From NCBI RefSeq assembly GCF_016595795.1, contig NZ_JAENHN010000041.1, positions 39,529-103,528 of the forward strand: DNA of 64,000 nt. Reading direction: 5' to 3'. The position numbers and the translations under genes were made by a program. The notes beneath the pieces are model-generated. The model ran no database searches. It was given only the letters and a program-made list of their open reading frames with translations, and had not been told where the DNA came from. Position 1 is the stretch's first letter, and the number at the start of each line of letters is the position of its first letter. Of this stretch, positions 17,491 to 24,953 are shown one piece after another. This stretch comes from Clostridium yunnanense (lineage in GTDB: Bacteria; Bacillota; Clostridia; Clostridiales; Clostridiaceae).

Positions 17491-17716
17491 TGTTTAAAAA
17501 TCAGGTATGAAAGCAAAGTCTTCGAAAGGTATGATGGAAAAGAGTTTATCTTTCTCATATACATTTAAAAAGACAGATGCTTAAAAAAATATAAATTTTC
17601 ACTACAGGTATAACTGTAGTTAAGAGCTAGGGAGGTGAATTTGATGAAGTGAAGTAAAAAATATAATAATTTTAACTGTAGAGCAAATATAATAATAAAT
17701 CAGGGGGTATTTTGTA
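17491..17716 (+). other. untranslated spacer between T-box and trpP
   Basis: This holds a partial copy of the intergenic repeat (17554-17588), a hairpin ACTACAG/CTGTAGT near 17600-17622, and a very strong ribosome site (GGGAGGTG) followed by ATG-AAG-TGA at 17644-17652, a two-codon frame. The function, if any, is unknown. Confidence 0.4.
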
Positions 17717-18235
17717 ATGAAAACAAGAAAAATGATAATAAATGCTATACTTTTAGCAATTGGGGCATTGCTTCATCAGATTACACCCGCGCTAGGATTA
17801 CCGATTCAGCCAGACTTCGCGCTTACTATGCTATTTATAATTTTAATGATAAATGATGATTATAAGACTACTTTCATAGCTGGAATAATCATAGGAATAT
17901 TCACGGCTATGACAACTAAATTTCCAGGTGGACAGGTACCAAATATGATAGATAAGATAATAACTGCAAACCTAGTTTTCCTTATACTAAAGGGTTTAAA
18001 AGGAAGAGTAAAGGATACTTTAACTATAGGAATAGTTCTACCTATAGGTACTCTTATAAGTGGGCTTATATTTTTAGAGTCGGCGTCAATTATTGTGGGG
18101 TTACCAGGGAGTTTCACAGCTTTATTTATGGCAGCAGTATTACCAGCGATGATATTAAACTTGATCGTCGGATTGATACTCTATAGAATAGTAGCTAGTT
18201 CGTATAAAATGTATAATAGAACAGATATGATGTGA
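17717..18235 (+). CDS. trpP: tryptophan transporter
   Basis: This 172-residue integral membrane protein of about five helices resembles the TrpP/YhaG family of bacterial tryptophan transporters, which have an ECF S-component-like fold (ALLHQITPALGLPIQPDFAL, then FPGGQVPNMIDKIITA). The assignment is strongly supported by the upstream T-box with a UGG specifier, since trpP genes in Firmicutes are commonly under tryptophan control. It starts behind CAGGGGG. It stands alone, without trp biosynthesis genes, so it serves uptake. Confidence 0.92.
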   Translation: MKTRKMIINAILLAIGALLHQITPALGLPIQPDFALTMLFIILMINDDYKTTFIAGIIIGIFTAMTTKFPGGQVPNMIDKIITANLVFLILKGLKGRVKDTLTIGIVLPIGTLISGLIFLESASIIVGLPGSFTALFMAAVLPAMILNLIVGLILYRIVASSYKMYNRTDMM

Positions 18236-18257
18236 TCGCAATTAAGTAAGAAATATA

Positions 18258-18302
18258 AAAAGATAGGCTGTGATTTAATATAAACACAGCCTATCTTTTA
18301 CT
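18258..18302 (+). terminator. terminator of trpP
   Basis: AAAAGATAGGCTGTG (18258-18272) pairs with CACAGCCTATCTTTT (18285-18299). Confidence 0.9.
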
Positions 18303-18376
18303 GTATAAGAGCTTATAAAATTTTAACAATACCGGTGTATATGATTTGAAATTTTGAAAAGGTTTAAATATAAATA

Positions 18377-18679
18377 CTATTCGTATTTAAACTTTACTAT
18401 TATTTCTTTAATTTCGCCTTTACTGTTTTTTCTAATCTTAAAGTCTTTGATGTCAGAAAAATCATTACTTAACTGATAGTTTAATTCAGTTATTGTGGCT
18501 TTGGTTTTCTTAGCTAGATCGCTGTCTTCAACAACAGTAAATCTATCTTTCTTTGTAGTTATTTCATTTTGTGTATCGTCTAAAATAACGTAATACTTGT
18601 CACCTTCATCGATAACTAAGTACTCTTTACCTATAGTTAAAGTAGTACATAATGTATTATTTGAACATTTTACTAACAT
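18377..18679 (-). CDS. small hypothetical protein, probably beta-rich
   Basis: This 100-residue protein has a strong AAGGAGG ribosome site 7-8 bases before the start. The first half (KCSNNTLCTTLTIGKEYLVIDE, then YYVILDDTQNE and KDRFTVVED) looks like a small SH3-like barrel seen in short clostridial and phage-associated proteins. The second half is charged and probably partly helical. No catalytic motif, signal or membrane segment is visible. I do not recognise a named family. Confidence 0.75.
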   Translation of the reverse strand: MLVKCSNNTLCTTLTIGKEYLVIDEGDKYYVILDDTQNEITTKKDRFTVVEDSDLAKKTKATITELNYQLSNDFSDIKDFKIRKNSKGEIKEIIVKFKYE

Positions 18680-18896
18680 ATAGAAATCCTCCTTTTAATA
18701 GAAAATCCTCTTTACTAAAATATATCATAGAATTTTGAAATCTGAGCAGTTTTTTTAGAGAAAAACCTGTTTAAACGCAAGTTTGTAGATTGTAACAAAT
18801 AAGTTTTTATATACAATAATATTATTATAAATAATTATAAAAAATAAGGACAATATAATGGAATGGTATGAAACTGTAGAGTAACTATGTCCAAAC

Positions 18897-18947
18897 TTAA
18901 TTTAAACTTGTTCGAAAATCGCGGATTTTCGAACAAGTTTAAATTAA
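18897..18947. repeat. 24-bp perfect palindrome with 3-bp loop
   Basis: Positions 18897-18920 are the exact reverse complement of 18924-18947, with GCG between (core AACTTGTTCGAAAATC / GATTTTCGAACAAGTT). It lies downstream of the minus-strand deacetylase gene and could terminate it, but the T run is poor. The 11-mer AAACTTGTTCG also occurs at 15633-15643. Confidence 0.85.
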
Positions 18948-18972
18948 TAGTTGATCTAGAAACTCTATACAT

Positions 18973-19911
18973 TTAGGTTAGAGTTTCGAATTCATAGCCT
19001 TTGCTTTTTAAATCATTAATTATATCAGGTAAAGCATCAGCAGTAGTGCTCTTATCTTCAGAGTCATGCATTAAGATTACTAACTTATCTTGACCTTTAA
19101 AGGTATGCTTATATCCATCAATAAGCTCTTGCTTTGTTTTTGGATTGCCCTCAGCATCACTTGTCATGTTATTCCAATCTAAAAATACATATCCCTGCTT
19201 TTTTAATATATGATCTACTTCAGCAGTTTTGTTCCAAGTTCTATGACCACCAGGAAATCTAATTACTCTAGTATGGAAATTATCTCCTAACACATTTTTA
19301 AGAACTGTATTGTTCTTCTCTAAATCTTCCATAAAAAACTTGGCATCTACATCTTTTTTAGGGTAGAGCTTGTCAGGATTATGACTATAAGTGTGATTTG
19401 CAATAGAATTGCCTTGCATATACTCGTCCATTAGTAATTTTTTTGATTCTGGATGTTTGTCTAACTGATTTCCAACAATAAAGAATGTAGCTTTGATATT
19501 ATGTTCATTAAGTGTTTTTAAAATTTTAGGAGTAACTTCTAAAGAAGGTCCATCATCAAATGTTAGAAAAGCTATTTTTTTACCATCGGACTTAATTTTG
19601 TTTTTTAACAAGAAGTCTTGTATAATTGAGGCATCAAAGCCATTTTTACCATTATTTATTGGTGGCTTTTCTGAATTATGCTCTTTAGGATTATTATAAG
19701 AATCAGTATTTATATCATGTTCTTTTAGATGAATGTTAATGCCGTGTGTAGGATTTTTATTAACATTATTAGATACTGAAATCGCAGGGGGAGGTAATTT
19801 TGATTTATTATTGACATCATTAATGTGTAGAAATATTATTGATATTAATGTAAATGAAATTATGAACATTAATAGTATGTTGTTGGGTTTTAATTTTTTA
19901 TGTTTATGCAA
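18973..19911 (-). CDS. membrane-anchored polysaccharide deacetylase
   Basis: This 312-residue protein starts at TTG behind GGAGGG. An N-terminal membrane anchor (about residues 11-28) and a low-complexity Asn/His/Pro-rich linker to about residue 110 lead into a NodB-homology domain. It has FLTFDDGPS, the metal-binding NHTYSHNPDKLYP, IRFPGGHRTWNK and a closing VILMHDSED, the motif set of peptidoglycan N-acetylglucosamine deacetylases (PgdA/PdaA-like). It should deacetylate cell-wall glycan outside the membrane. A related gene at 23043-23762 lacks the linker. Confidence 0.92.
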   Translation of the reverse strand: MHKHKKLKPNNILLMFIISFTLISIIFLHINDVNNKSKLPPPAISVSNNVNKNPTHGINIHLKEHDINTDSYNNPKEHNSEKPPINNGKNGFDASIIQDFLLKNKIKSDGKKIAFLTFDDGPSLEVTPKILKTLNEHNIKATFFIVGNQLDKHPESKKLLMDEYMQGNSIANHTYSHNPDKLYPKKDVDAKFFMEDLEKNNTVLKNVLGDNFHTRVIRFPGGHRTWNKTAEVDHILKKQGYVFLDWNNMTSDAEGNPKTKQELIDGYKHTFKGQDKLVILMHDSEDKSTTADALPDIINDLKSKGYEFETLT

Positions 19912-20291
19912 TTATTTTGTCCCTCCAATTTAGTACTTTTATATTTTTTAACTTATCTGTCATCATAATAAACAATAGATACTTAGTTTGTCAAATAAGC
20001 TTACATAATAATTATAAATGCTAAATTTAGTCATTTATTTACAAATCAATAAAAATAAATTACAAAATTAAAACAAAATTATTAAAATGAAATTTTTAAT
20101 GCTGTAACTTTTGTTACCGTCATTTTTTAGTATTTAATATAAAATAAAGATGTAGGATAAATAAATCGTCACAAAAATGTCAAAGATAATTATTATAATT
20201 TGAACGATTTTAAGCTTTAAAATATTTAGATAAAACTGTAGAATATAGTAAATACAACAGTTTACACAAATTTATACGAGGTGATATTAAA
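19912..20291. other. divergent intergenic region
   Basis: This 380-bp AT-rich segment between divergent genes has no supported gene. It must hold promoters for both neighbours, but none close to consensus stands out. TTTGTCAAAT near 19988 resembles a Spo0A box with one mismatch, which is weak evidence. AACTGT and ACAGTT form a loose dyad near 20233-20262. Confidence 0.4.
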
Positions 20292-20933
20292 ATGAGTTTA
20301 TTTTTAGGAAAGATACATTATTGGCTGTTTAATAAGATAGAGTGGTTTGAAGGTTTAGAAGAAAGTTTAGTTAAGATAGCTGAACAAAAAGGGATAGATA
20401 TAGAAGATCTAAGAAATGAAATTTATGCAAAGTATGGAGCTCCCGTGGAAGATAGACCTTTAGAAGATATGATTGATACTAGCAATATTCACGGTTGGCT
20501 TCAAGGTAAAATAAGTGCTGCTGAATCAAGGCAGGCTGCTTGGATTACTAGACTTCTTGAAAAAGATAGTTTATTAATAAATGATATGATTCAAGTATTT
20601 TCAGAGCAAGGTAAGGTTGCAGGTGGAGAATATAAGACAGAAAAAGGTTTCCCTCAAACACCAGCAGAAATTTATACTGCAATGAATGATTACATATTAG
20701 AAGGCATGCCTTGTGATAGAGTAAATGAAGTTATTAATAATACCGAAGAGAGAATTGAATGGGTATCTACTCAATGTATTCATCATCAATATTGGGACAG
20801 AGAAAATGGTGATGTAGGATTATTCTATAGACTAAGAGATAATTGGCTTAAAGAATTTGTAAAAGAACTAAATAGTAATTTTGAATATAGAATAACTGAC
20901 AATGGAACAAGAATTATAAAATTAGTAGGCTAG
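20292..20933 (+). CDS. conserved hypothetical protein paired with hemerythrin
   Basis: This 213-residue soluble protein starts behind GAGGTGA. It is mostly alpha-helical by inspection, with charged helices and the Cys/His cluster TQCIHHQYWD near residue 160. No signal, membrane segment or catalytic motif that I know is visible. The hemerythrin-like gene begins 11 bp after its stop, which implies co-translation and a shared role, perhaps in oxygen or iron handling. I do not recognise a named family. Confidence 0.8.
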   Translation: MSLFLGKIHYWLFNKIEWFEGLEESLVKIAEQKGIDIEDLRNEIYAKYGAPVEDRPLEDMIDTSNIHGWLQGKISAAESRQAAWITRLLEKDSLLINDMIQVFSEQGKVAGGEYKTEKGFPQTPAEIYTAMNDYILEGMPCDRVNEVINNTEERIEWVSTQCIHHQYWDRENGDVGLFYRLRDNWLKEFVKELNSNFEYRITDNGTRIIKLVG

Positions 20934-20944
20934 GATGTGATCAA

Positions 20945-21502
20945 ATGGATTCAATCGAATTAATGATGGAAGAACATAGGAACATAAAAAGAATGCTAAA
21001 AGTAGTAAGAAGTTTTTGCTTTAAAGTACTTAAAGGTACAGATGCTTCTTATGATGATTTATATTTGATGATTGATTTTATAAGAAATTATGCTGATAAA
21101 CATCATCATGGTAAAGAAGAACAATTTTTATTCAATAAGATGCAAGAGGAACTAAACCAAGCTATAAAGAAGACAATTCAGTTTGGTATGTTGGTTGAGC
21201 ATGATCAAGGAAGGTTCTTCATAAACAGTCTTGAGGAAGCTATAAAAAAGGTTTTAGATGGAGAAGAAGAAGCAAAACTTGATGTCATAGCAAATGCTAT
21301 ATCATATGCTAATTTGTTAGATAGACATATAGATAAAGAAGATAAGATTGTATATAAATTTGCAAAAAACAATCTTTCAAGTGAAACACTTGCTTCAATA
21401 AATGAGAATTGTGAAGACTTTGAAATAAATGCAGAGAATAGTGGTATACAAAATAAGTATTTAGATTCATTAAATAATCTAGAGAAAAAATATTTAGGAT
21501 AA
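20945..21502 (+). CDS. hemerythrin-like HHE-domain protein
   Basis: This 185-residue helical protein has the His/Glu pattern of an HHE cation-binding domain: MEEHRNIKRML at the start, DKHHHGKEEQFLF near residue 58, VEHDQGR near 87, and DRHIDKEDKIVYKFA near 132. Such proteins hold a non-heme di-iron site and bind O2, NO or iron. In anaerobes they are linked to oxygen tolerance. It ends the two-gene unit before a strong terminator. Confidence 0.92.
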   Translation: MDSIELMMEEHRNIKRMLKVVRSFCFKVLKGTDASYDDLYLMIDFIRNYADKHHHGKEEQFLFNKMQEELNQAIKKTIQFGMLVEHDQGRFFINSLEEAIKKVLDGEEEAKLDVIANAISYANLLDRHIDKEDKIVYKFAKNNLSSETLASINENCEDFEINAENSGIQNKYLDSLNNLEKKYLG

Positions 21503-21551
21503 AAGAGAGCTACCAGAATAACTTGAGGTTATTTGGTAGCTCTCTCTTTTT
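21501..21551 (+). terminator. terminator of the hemerythrin unit
   Basis: AGAGAGCTACCA pairs with TGGTAGCTCTCT, extended by AATAAC/GTTATT, ending in T residues. Confidence 0.9.
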
Positions 21552-21650
21552 AACAATAAATACAAGTCGTTTTTAAACAATAATAGTTACCTTTATAAAA
21601 ATCAAGCATAGTATGGATATATATAGAATAAAGTTTTAGGTGGTGATAGA

Positions 21651-22214
21651 ATGCGAATTGCAAAAGGTTCTACTATTAGTGGAGATGCTGGGCATAACTG
21701 TTATCCAGATGTTGGTGCTAAGGGAATAAGACTTGAGGATAGCTGCACAAAGGCTGTATGGAATCTTATTATGAAAAATCTTCAAGAATTAGGCTATAAG
21801 ACTAAAGACTGTACACCTTGGGAAAAAAGTTTTAATTCAGCTGGTGCTTCTAAAGGCTATAGAGTTAGACTTGCAAACGAAAGTAATTCATCACTGCATC
21901 TTTCTATCCATTTTAATGCGGGAGGTGGAAGAGGAGTAGAATGCTGGGTTAGTGAACTTGGAGGGAGATCGGAAAAGTTTGCTTATAAAATCTGTGAGGA
22001 AATCTCTAGGCTTGGATATATAAATAGAGGTGTCAAAAACAGTAACCTATACGTAACAAAATACACAAATATGCCTTGTGTATTGATAGAATGTTGTTTT
22101 ATTGATTCACAAGAAGATATGGAAAGATATGATCCGTACACAATTGCTAAAGCTATAGTAAAAGCTATAACTGGAGAAACAGCATCTAATAAAGAACCAT
22201 CGGAAGGTGGATAA
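21651..22214 (+). CDS. N-acetylmuramoyl-L-alanine amidase (Amidase_3)
   Basis: This 187-residue zinc amidase cleaves the bond between muramic acid and the peptide stem. The zinc and catalytic residues are visible: GDAGHN, Glu in IRLEDS, SIHFNAGGG and Glu in VLIECCF. There is no signal peptide and no wall-binding repeat, so it is a bare catalytic domain, like phage endolysin cores or sporulation amidases that act without Sec export. It lies among other wall enzymes but forms its own unit. Confidence 0.92.
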   Translation: MRIAKGSTISGDAGHNCYPDVGAKGIRLEDSCTKAVWNLIMKNLQELGYKTKDCTPWEKSFNSAGASKGYRVRLANESNSSLHLSIHFNAGGGRGVECWVSELGGRSEKFAYKICEEISRLGYINRGVKNSNLYVTKYTNMPCVLIECCFIDSQEDMERYDPYTIAKAIVKAITGETASNKEPSEGG

Positions 22215-22234
22215 GCTATGTGTATAAAAAATTG

Positions 22235-22263
22235 AAGCTATGGTAACCATAGCTTTCTTTTTT
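22235..22263 (+). terminator. terminator of the amidase gene
   Basis: AAGCTATGG (22235-22243) pairs with CCATAGCTT (22247-22255), followed by a T-rich run. Confidence 0.88.
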
Positions 22264-22353
22264 TCTTTAGAAAATCATAATTAAATTACATAAGAGTTTT
22301 AATCTTTACTGTTTGTTTTTTTTAAAGCACTGTGTTTAAACGTAGGCTAATCT

Positions 22354-22857
22354 TTATATAAAAATTCTAACATAGTAGATTGTATCTTTAAAATACTCGC
22401 TTTTTATATGAACATTTAAGCCGTTATAGGTATGTTGAGATATTAAAGGTGTGCCGTCACCATCAAATGAGGTTACAATAGAACCATGAAATATCTTTTG
22501 GCTTGAGTTTTGAAAGAAAATTAAATCACCCAATGTTAATTCTGAGATGTTTTTCAATAACCTTCCTTTTGGTCCATAATTATTTTTTGTAGAGTTATTT
22601 ATTAAGAACCAGTAAAGAGAACTCGCTACAGACCAGTTGATAGAGCACTTATAGTAAGGTGATGAAGAAATAGATTGATAAAACCACGGCAAATTACTGT
22701 ACTGCATCCTTGAACCGCCAGCTAATAGGCATTGTGATAAGAAGCTTGCACAATCACCACCGATTTTACCATATGGCTTCATGTATATAAACTTGTTGTT
22801 AGGAGATAAAGCATACTCACTAGCATAGGATACAGCAGCTATATTATTATAATACAT
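22354..22857 (-). CDS. Amidase_6-type domain protein (putative amidase)
   Basis: This 167-residue protein consists of an Amidase_6-like (NlpC/P60-related) domain. It has YASEYALSPNN, the Cys-bearing GGDCASFLSQCLLAGG, NLPWFY and a downstream HGSIVTSF that carries the likely catalytic His. The full domain is present but there is no signal peptide. Homologues are common in clostridia, often as single copies of unknown substrate. The ribosome site is weak (GGATG), so the start is less certain than for its neighbours. Confidence 0.82.
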   Translation of the reverse strand: MYYNNIAAVSYASEYALSPNNKFIYMKPYGKIGGDCASFLSQCLLAGGSRMQYSNLPWFYQSISSSPYYKCSINWSVASSLYWFLINNSTKNNYGPKGRLLKNISELTLGDLIFFQNSSQKIFHGSIVTSFDGDGTPLISQHTYNGLNVHIKSEYFKDTIYYVRIFI

Positions 22858-22950
22858 AATACATCCATAAAAATTGTTATATGACCATAGTATTCAAATT
22901 TAAATAAAAGGTACTATATTAAAATATCTGTTTATATAGAATTTGTATTT

Positions 22951-22986
22951 TACAACCTTTTCAATTTGATTATTGAAAAGGTTGTA
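22951..22986. terminator. terminator downstream of the second deacetylase gene
   Basis: TACAACCTTTTCAAT (22951-22965) pairs with ATTGAAAAGGTTGTA (22972-22986). The stem is strong, but the tail on the minus strand is only moderately T-rich. Confidence 0.7.
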
Positions 22987-23042
22987 AATTAATATGTATA
23001 AACAAGGTGTTATATAATTTCTATATATGTAAGAAGTAGTAA

Positions 23043-23762
23043 TTACCTATGTTTACTTAATCTATATACCTCGGGGGTATCTTCAGTTATTACCTTAAAT
23101 TCATAACCCTTGCCCTTATAATAGTCTATTATCTCTGGTAGGGCAACAGCAGTGTTTTTGTTTAGATAACCACAATGCATAAGTACCATAGCTGGGTTTT
23201 TATCGCTTTTTGCTCTAGAGAAAATCTTGTACGGAGCTAAGCTAGGATTCATTCCGTCAGTTGAATCAACATTCCAATCGTAGATTTTAAAATTGCTGCT
23301 GTGAAGTGTATCCACCATTGCTGTAGTTAATTTATAAGAATTGTTGTTACATCCAAATGGAAATCTAATTATAGATGTTTTTACTCCTGTGGCGTCATAA
23401 ATTATTTGTTGAGTTAACAACATTTCATCCACAAAACTTTTGTTATTTCTATAAATCTTATCTTTTTCATGGCTGTAGGTATGGAGTCCTACTGCATTAC
23501 CTTCATCAACCATTCTTTTTACAAGTGGTTCTTGACCTTTAATCATGTTACCGATGAGAAAGAATGTGGCATGAACATTTTTTTCTTTTAAAATATCTAA
23601 TACTTTATTATTCAATTTCCCGCTAGGACCATCATCAAATGTTAAATAGACTACTTTCTGATCATTTAGGGTTTCTTCCAATGCAAAAGCATTAACGGTA
23701 TTCGAACTAATTAAAATAAATGATAAGAGGATACAAAATGTAATCCGAGTAGTATGCCTCAT
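23043..23762 (-). CDS. secreted polysaccharide deacetylase
   Basis: This 239-residue NodB-domain protein has an N-terminal signal sequence (MRHTTRITFCILLSFILISS, then NTVNAFA, a plausible signal-peptidase I site). It shows YLTFDDGPSG, GLHTYSHEKD, IRFPFGCNNNS, YDWNVDSTDG and VLMHCGY, the deacetylase motif series of the PdaA/PdaB group. AGGAGG precedes the start. Compared with the 18973 gene it has no linker and is probably released or loosely attached. A sporulation or vegetative wall role cannot be separated from sequence alone. Confidence 0.92.
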   Translation of the reverse strand: MRHTTRITFCILLSFILISSNTVNAFALEETLNDQKVVYLTFDDGPSGKLNNKVLDILKEKNVHATFFLIGNMIKGQEPLVKRMVDEGNAVGLHTYSHEKDKIYRNNKSFVDEMLLTQQIIYDATGVKTSIIRFPFGCNNNSYKLTTAMVDTLHSSNFKIYDWNVDSTDGMNPSLAPYKIFSRAKSDKNPAMVLMHCGYLNKNTAVALPEIIDYYKGKGYEFKVITEDTPEVYRLSKHR

Positions 23763-24132
23763 ATAATCGCCTCCTAGAGATTTTTACAAATTATTTATTT
23801 TCATCTTTTTATTATCTCAAATAGAGGAAAAAATATTGTATTTTTTATTAGGTAATAGAACCCAGTTTGGAAAGGTTTGTACAAACGAGTATATAATACT
23901 ATATTATGCAGTAACTATAATTATAATTTACAATTTGTTCATGGATTTTTTATTGATAAATGATATAATAAAAGCAATACAAGCATTCAGTGAGTCTTGT
24001 AAATAATTTTAATAGAATAAAAATAAATACATAGATGCCGAAGTTAATATCTTTAAATGAATAGTTTGTATTTTAAATATTTAATTGATATGTGCATATG
24101 TATATAAGGAGAAGAGGTATCGAATTTTAATT
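23763..24132. other. intergenic region without a supported gene
   Basis: This 370-bp AT-rich segment lies between divergent genes. GGAGAAGAGG at 24108-24117 is the probable ribosome site of the next gene. No convincing promoter, hairpin or gene is seen. Confidence 0.4.
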
Positions 24133-24387
24133 ATGGAAGGTATAGTGAAGATTTTAGTTGTCATTGCAATAATAATAGGAGCATTTATGCTGTTTAAACT
24201 CCTACTACCTGTAATATTACTTACAGTACTTGCAGTATGGCTATATAAAAGTATAAAAAATAGCAGTATTTTTTCTTCAAGAAATAAACAGAAAAAAGAT
24301 GAGACAATAAAGCCAAACTTAAATAATCATGCAAAAGATAATCCTACAGGTAGTAAAGTTGTTGATGTGGATTACGAAGAATTATAA
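24133..24387 (+). CDS. small membrane protein of unknown function
   Basis: With start ATG 24133 the product has 84 residues: a long hydrophobic N-terminal segment of one or two helices (IVKILVVIAIIIGAFMLFKL and onward to about residue 38) and a polar Lys/Asn-rich tail ending VVDVDYEEL. The spacing from the GGAGAAGAGG site is long, so a slightly earlier non-ATG start is possible; an extension to TTG 24085 is less likely. The family is not recognised. It forms a single-gene unit. Confidence 0.7.
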   Translation: MEGIVKILVVIAIIIGAFMLFKLLLPVILLTVLAVWLYKSIKNSSIFSSRNKQKKDETIKPNLNNHAKDNPTGSKVVDVDYEEL

Positions 24388-24428
24388 TTAAGTTAATGAG
24401 ATATATATTGATATTAAATATGAGTTTT

Positions 24429-24459
24429 AAAGCATCTTAAATTACAAGATGCTTTTTTT
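24429..24459 (+). terminator. terminator of the small membrane protein gene
   Basis: AAAGCATCTT (24429-24438) pairs with AAGATGC plus a long T run (24446-24459). Confidence 0.9.
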
Positions 24460-24837
24460 ATTGTATATGAAAATATAAATTTTTTAAGGTAGTTAAACCT
24501 AGGGGTTTTGATTGTCTTTTCAGCAAACTTTTTATTCTTTAGGAAATTATAATTCAATGAGATATTGGGGTAAGCATACGTAACAGACTTAAAACATAAT
24601 ATAAGTTAGAGAGCAAAAAGAAGAATGTGGATTCAGCTAAAGAATCTTTCATAAAAACAAATTTTTTAACATTTAAAAGTATTAATTTAGTTTTCCTATT
24701 AAATGATAAAAGTATACTTATAACTTACAATAAAGATGTAATATGTAGCATTATTAAGAAATAATTAAAGATATGAAGGTAAATGCTAATAATCGGTAAA
24801 TAGGAGAAAAAACAGTAAAAAATAAGTTGAAAACATG
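24460..24837. other. spacer upstream of the maltodextrin promoter
   Basis: About 380 bp of AT-rich DNA with no supported gene, repeat or hairpin. Confidence 0.4.
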
Positions 24838-24866
24838 TTGACAACGTATTCATTAGAATTTATAAT
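24838..24866 (+). promoter_or_regulatory. consensus promoter of the maltodextrin operon
   Basis: Perfect TTGACA (24838-24843) and TATAAT (24861-24866) with 17-bp spacing. A promoter this strong would be expected to need repression, which fits the adjacent operator. Confidence 0.9.
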
Positions 24867-24883
24867 GAAATTACAGTAAATCA

Positions 24884-24917
24884 CAAACGTTAATGCAACC
24901 GATTGCGCTAATGTTTG
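24884..24917. promoter_or_regulatory. LacI-family operator (MalR/CcpA-like)
   Basis: A 34-bp dyad has 15-bp arms around CCGA: CAAACGTTAATGCAA (24884-24898) and TTGCGCTAATGTTTG (24903-24917), matching at 12 of 15 positions. The inner GCAA-NNNN-TTGC is characteristic of LacI/GalR-type sites. It lies just downstream of the predicted transcription start, where a bound repressor blocks elongation or open-complex escape. No LacI-family gene is in the window, so the regulator is encoded elsewhere. Confidence 0.75.
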
Positions 24918-24953
24918 AAATATTATAAATTAATTAATTATGGGGGGTACAAT

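Noticed and set aside
19980..20000. Spo0A-like box TTTGTCAAAT
   Set aside because: It has one mismatch to a short motif in very AT-rich DNA, which is expected by chance; mentioned only in the intergenic note.
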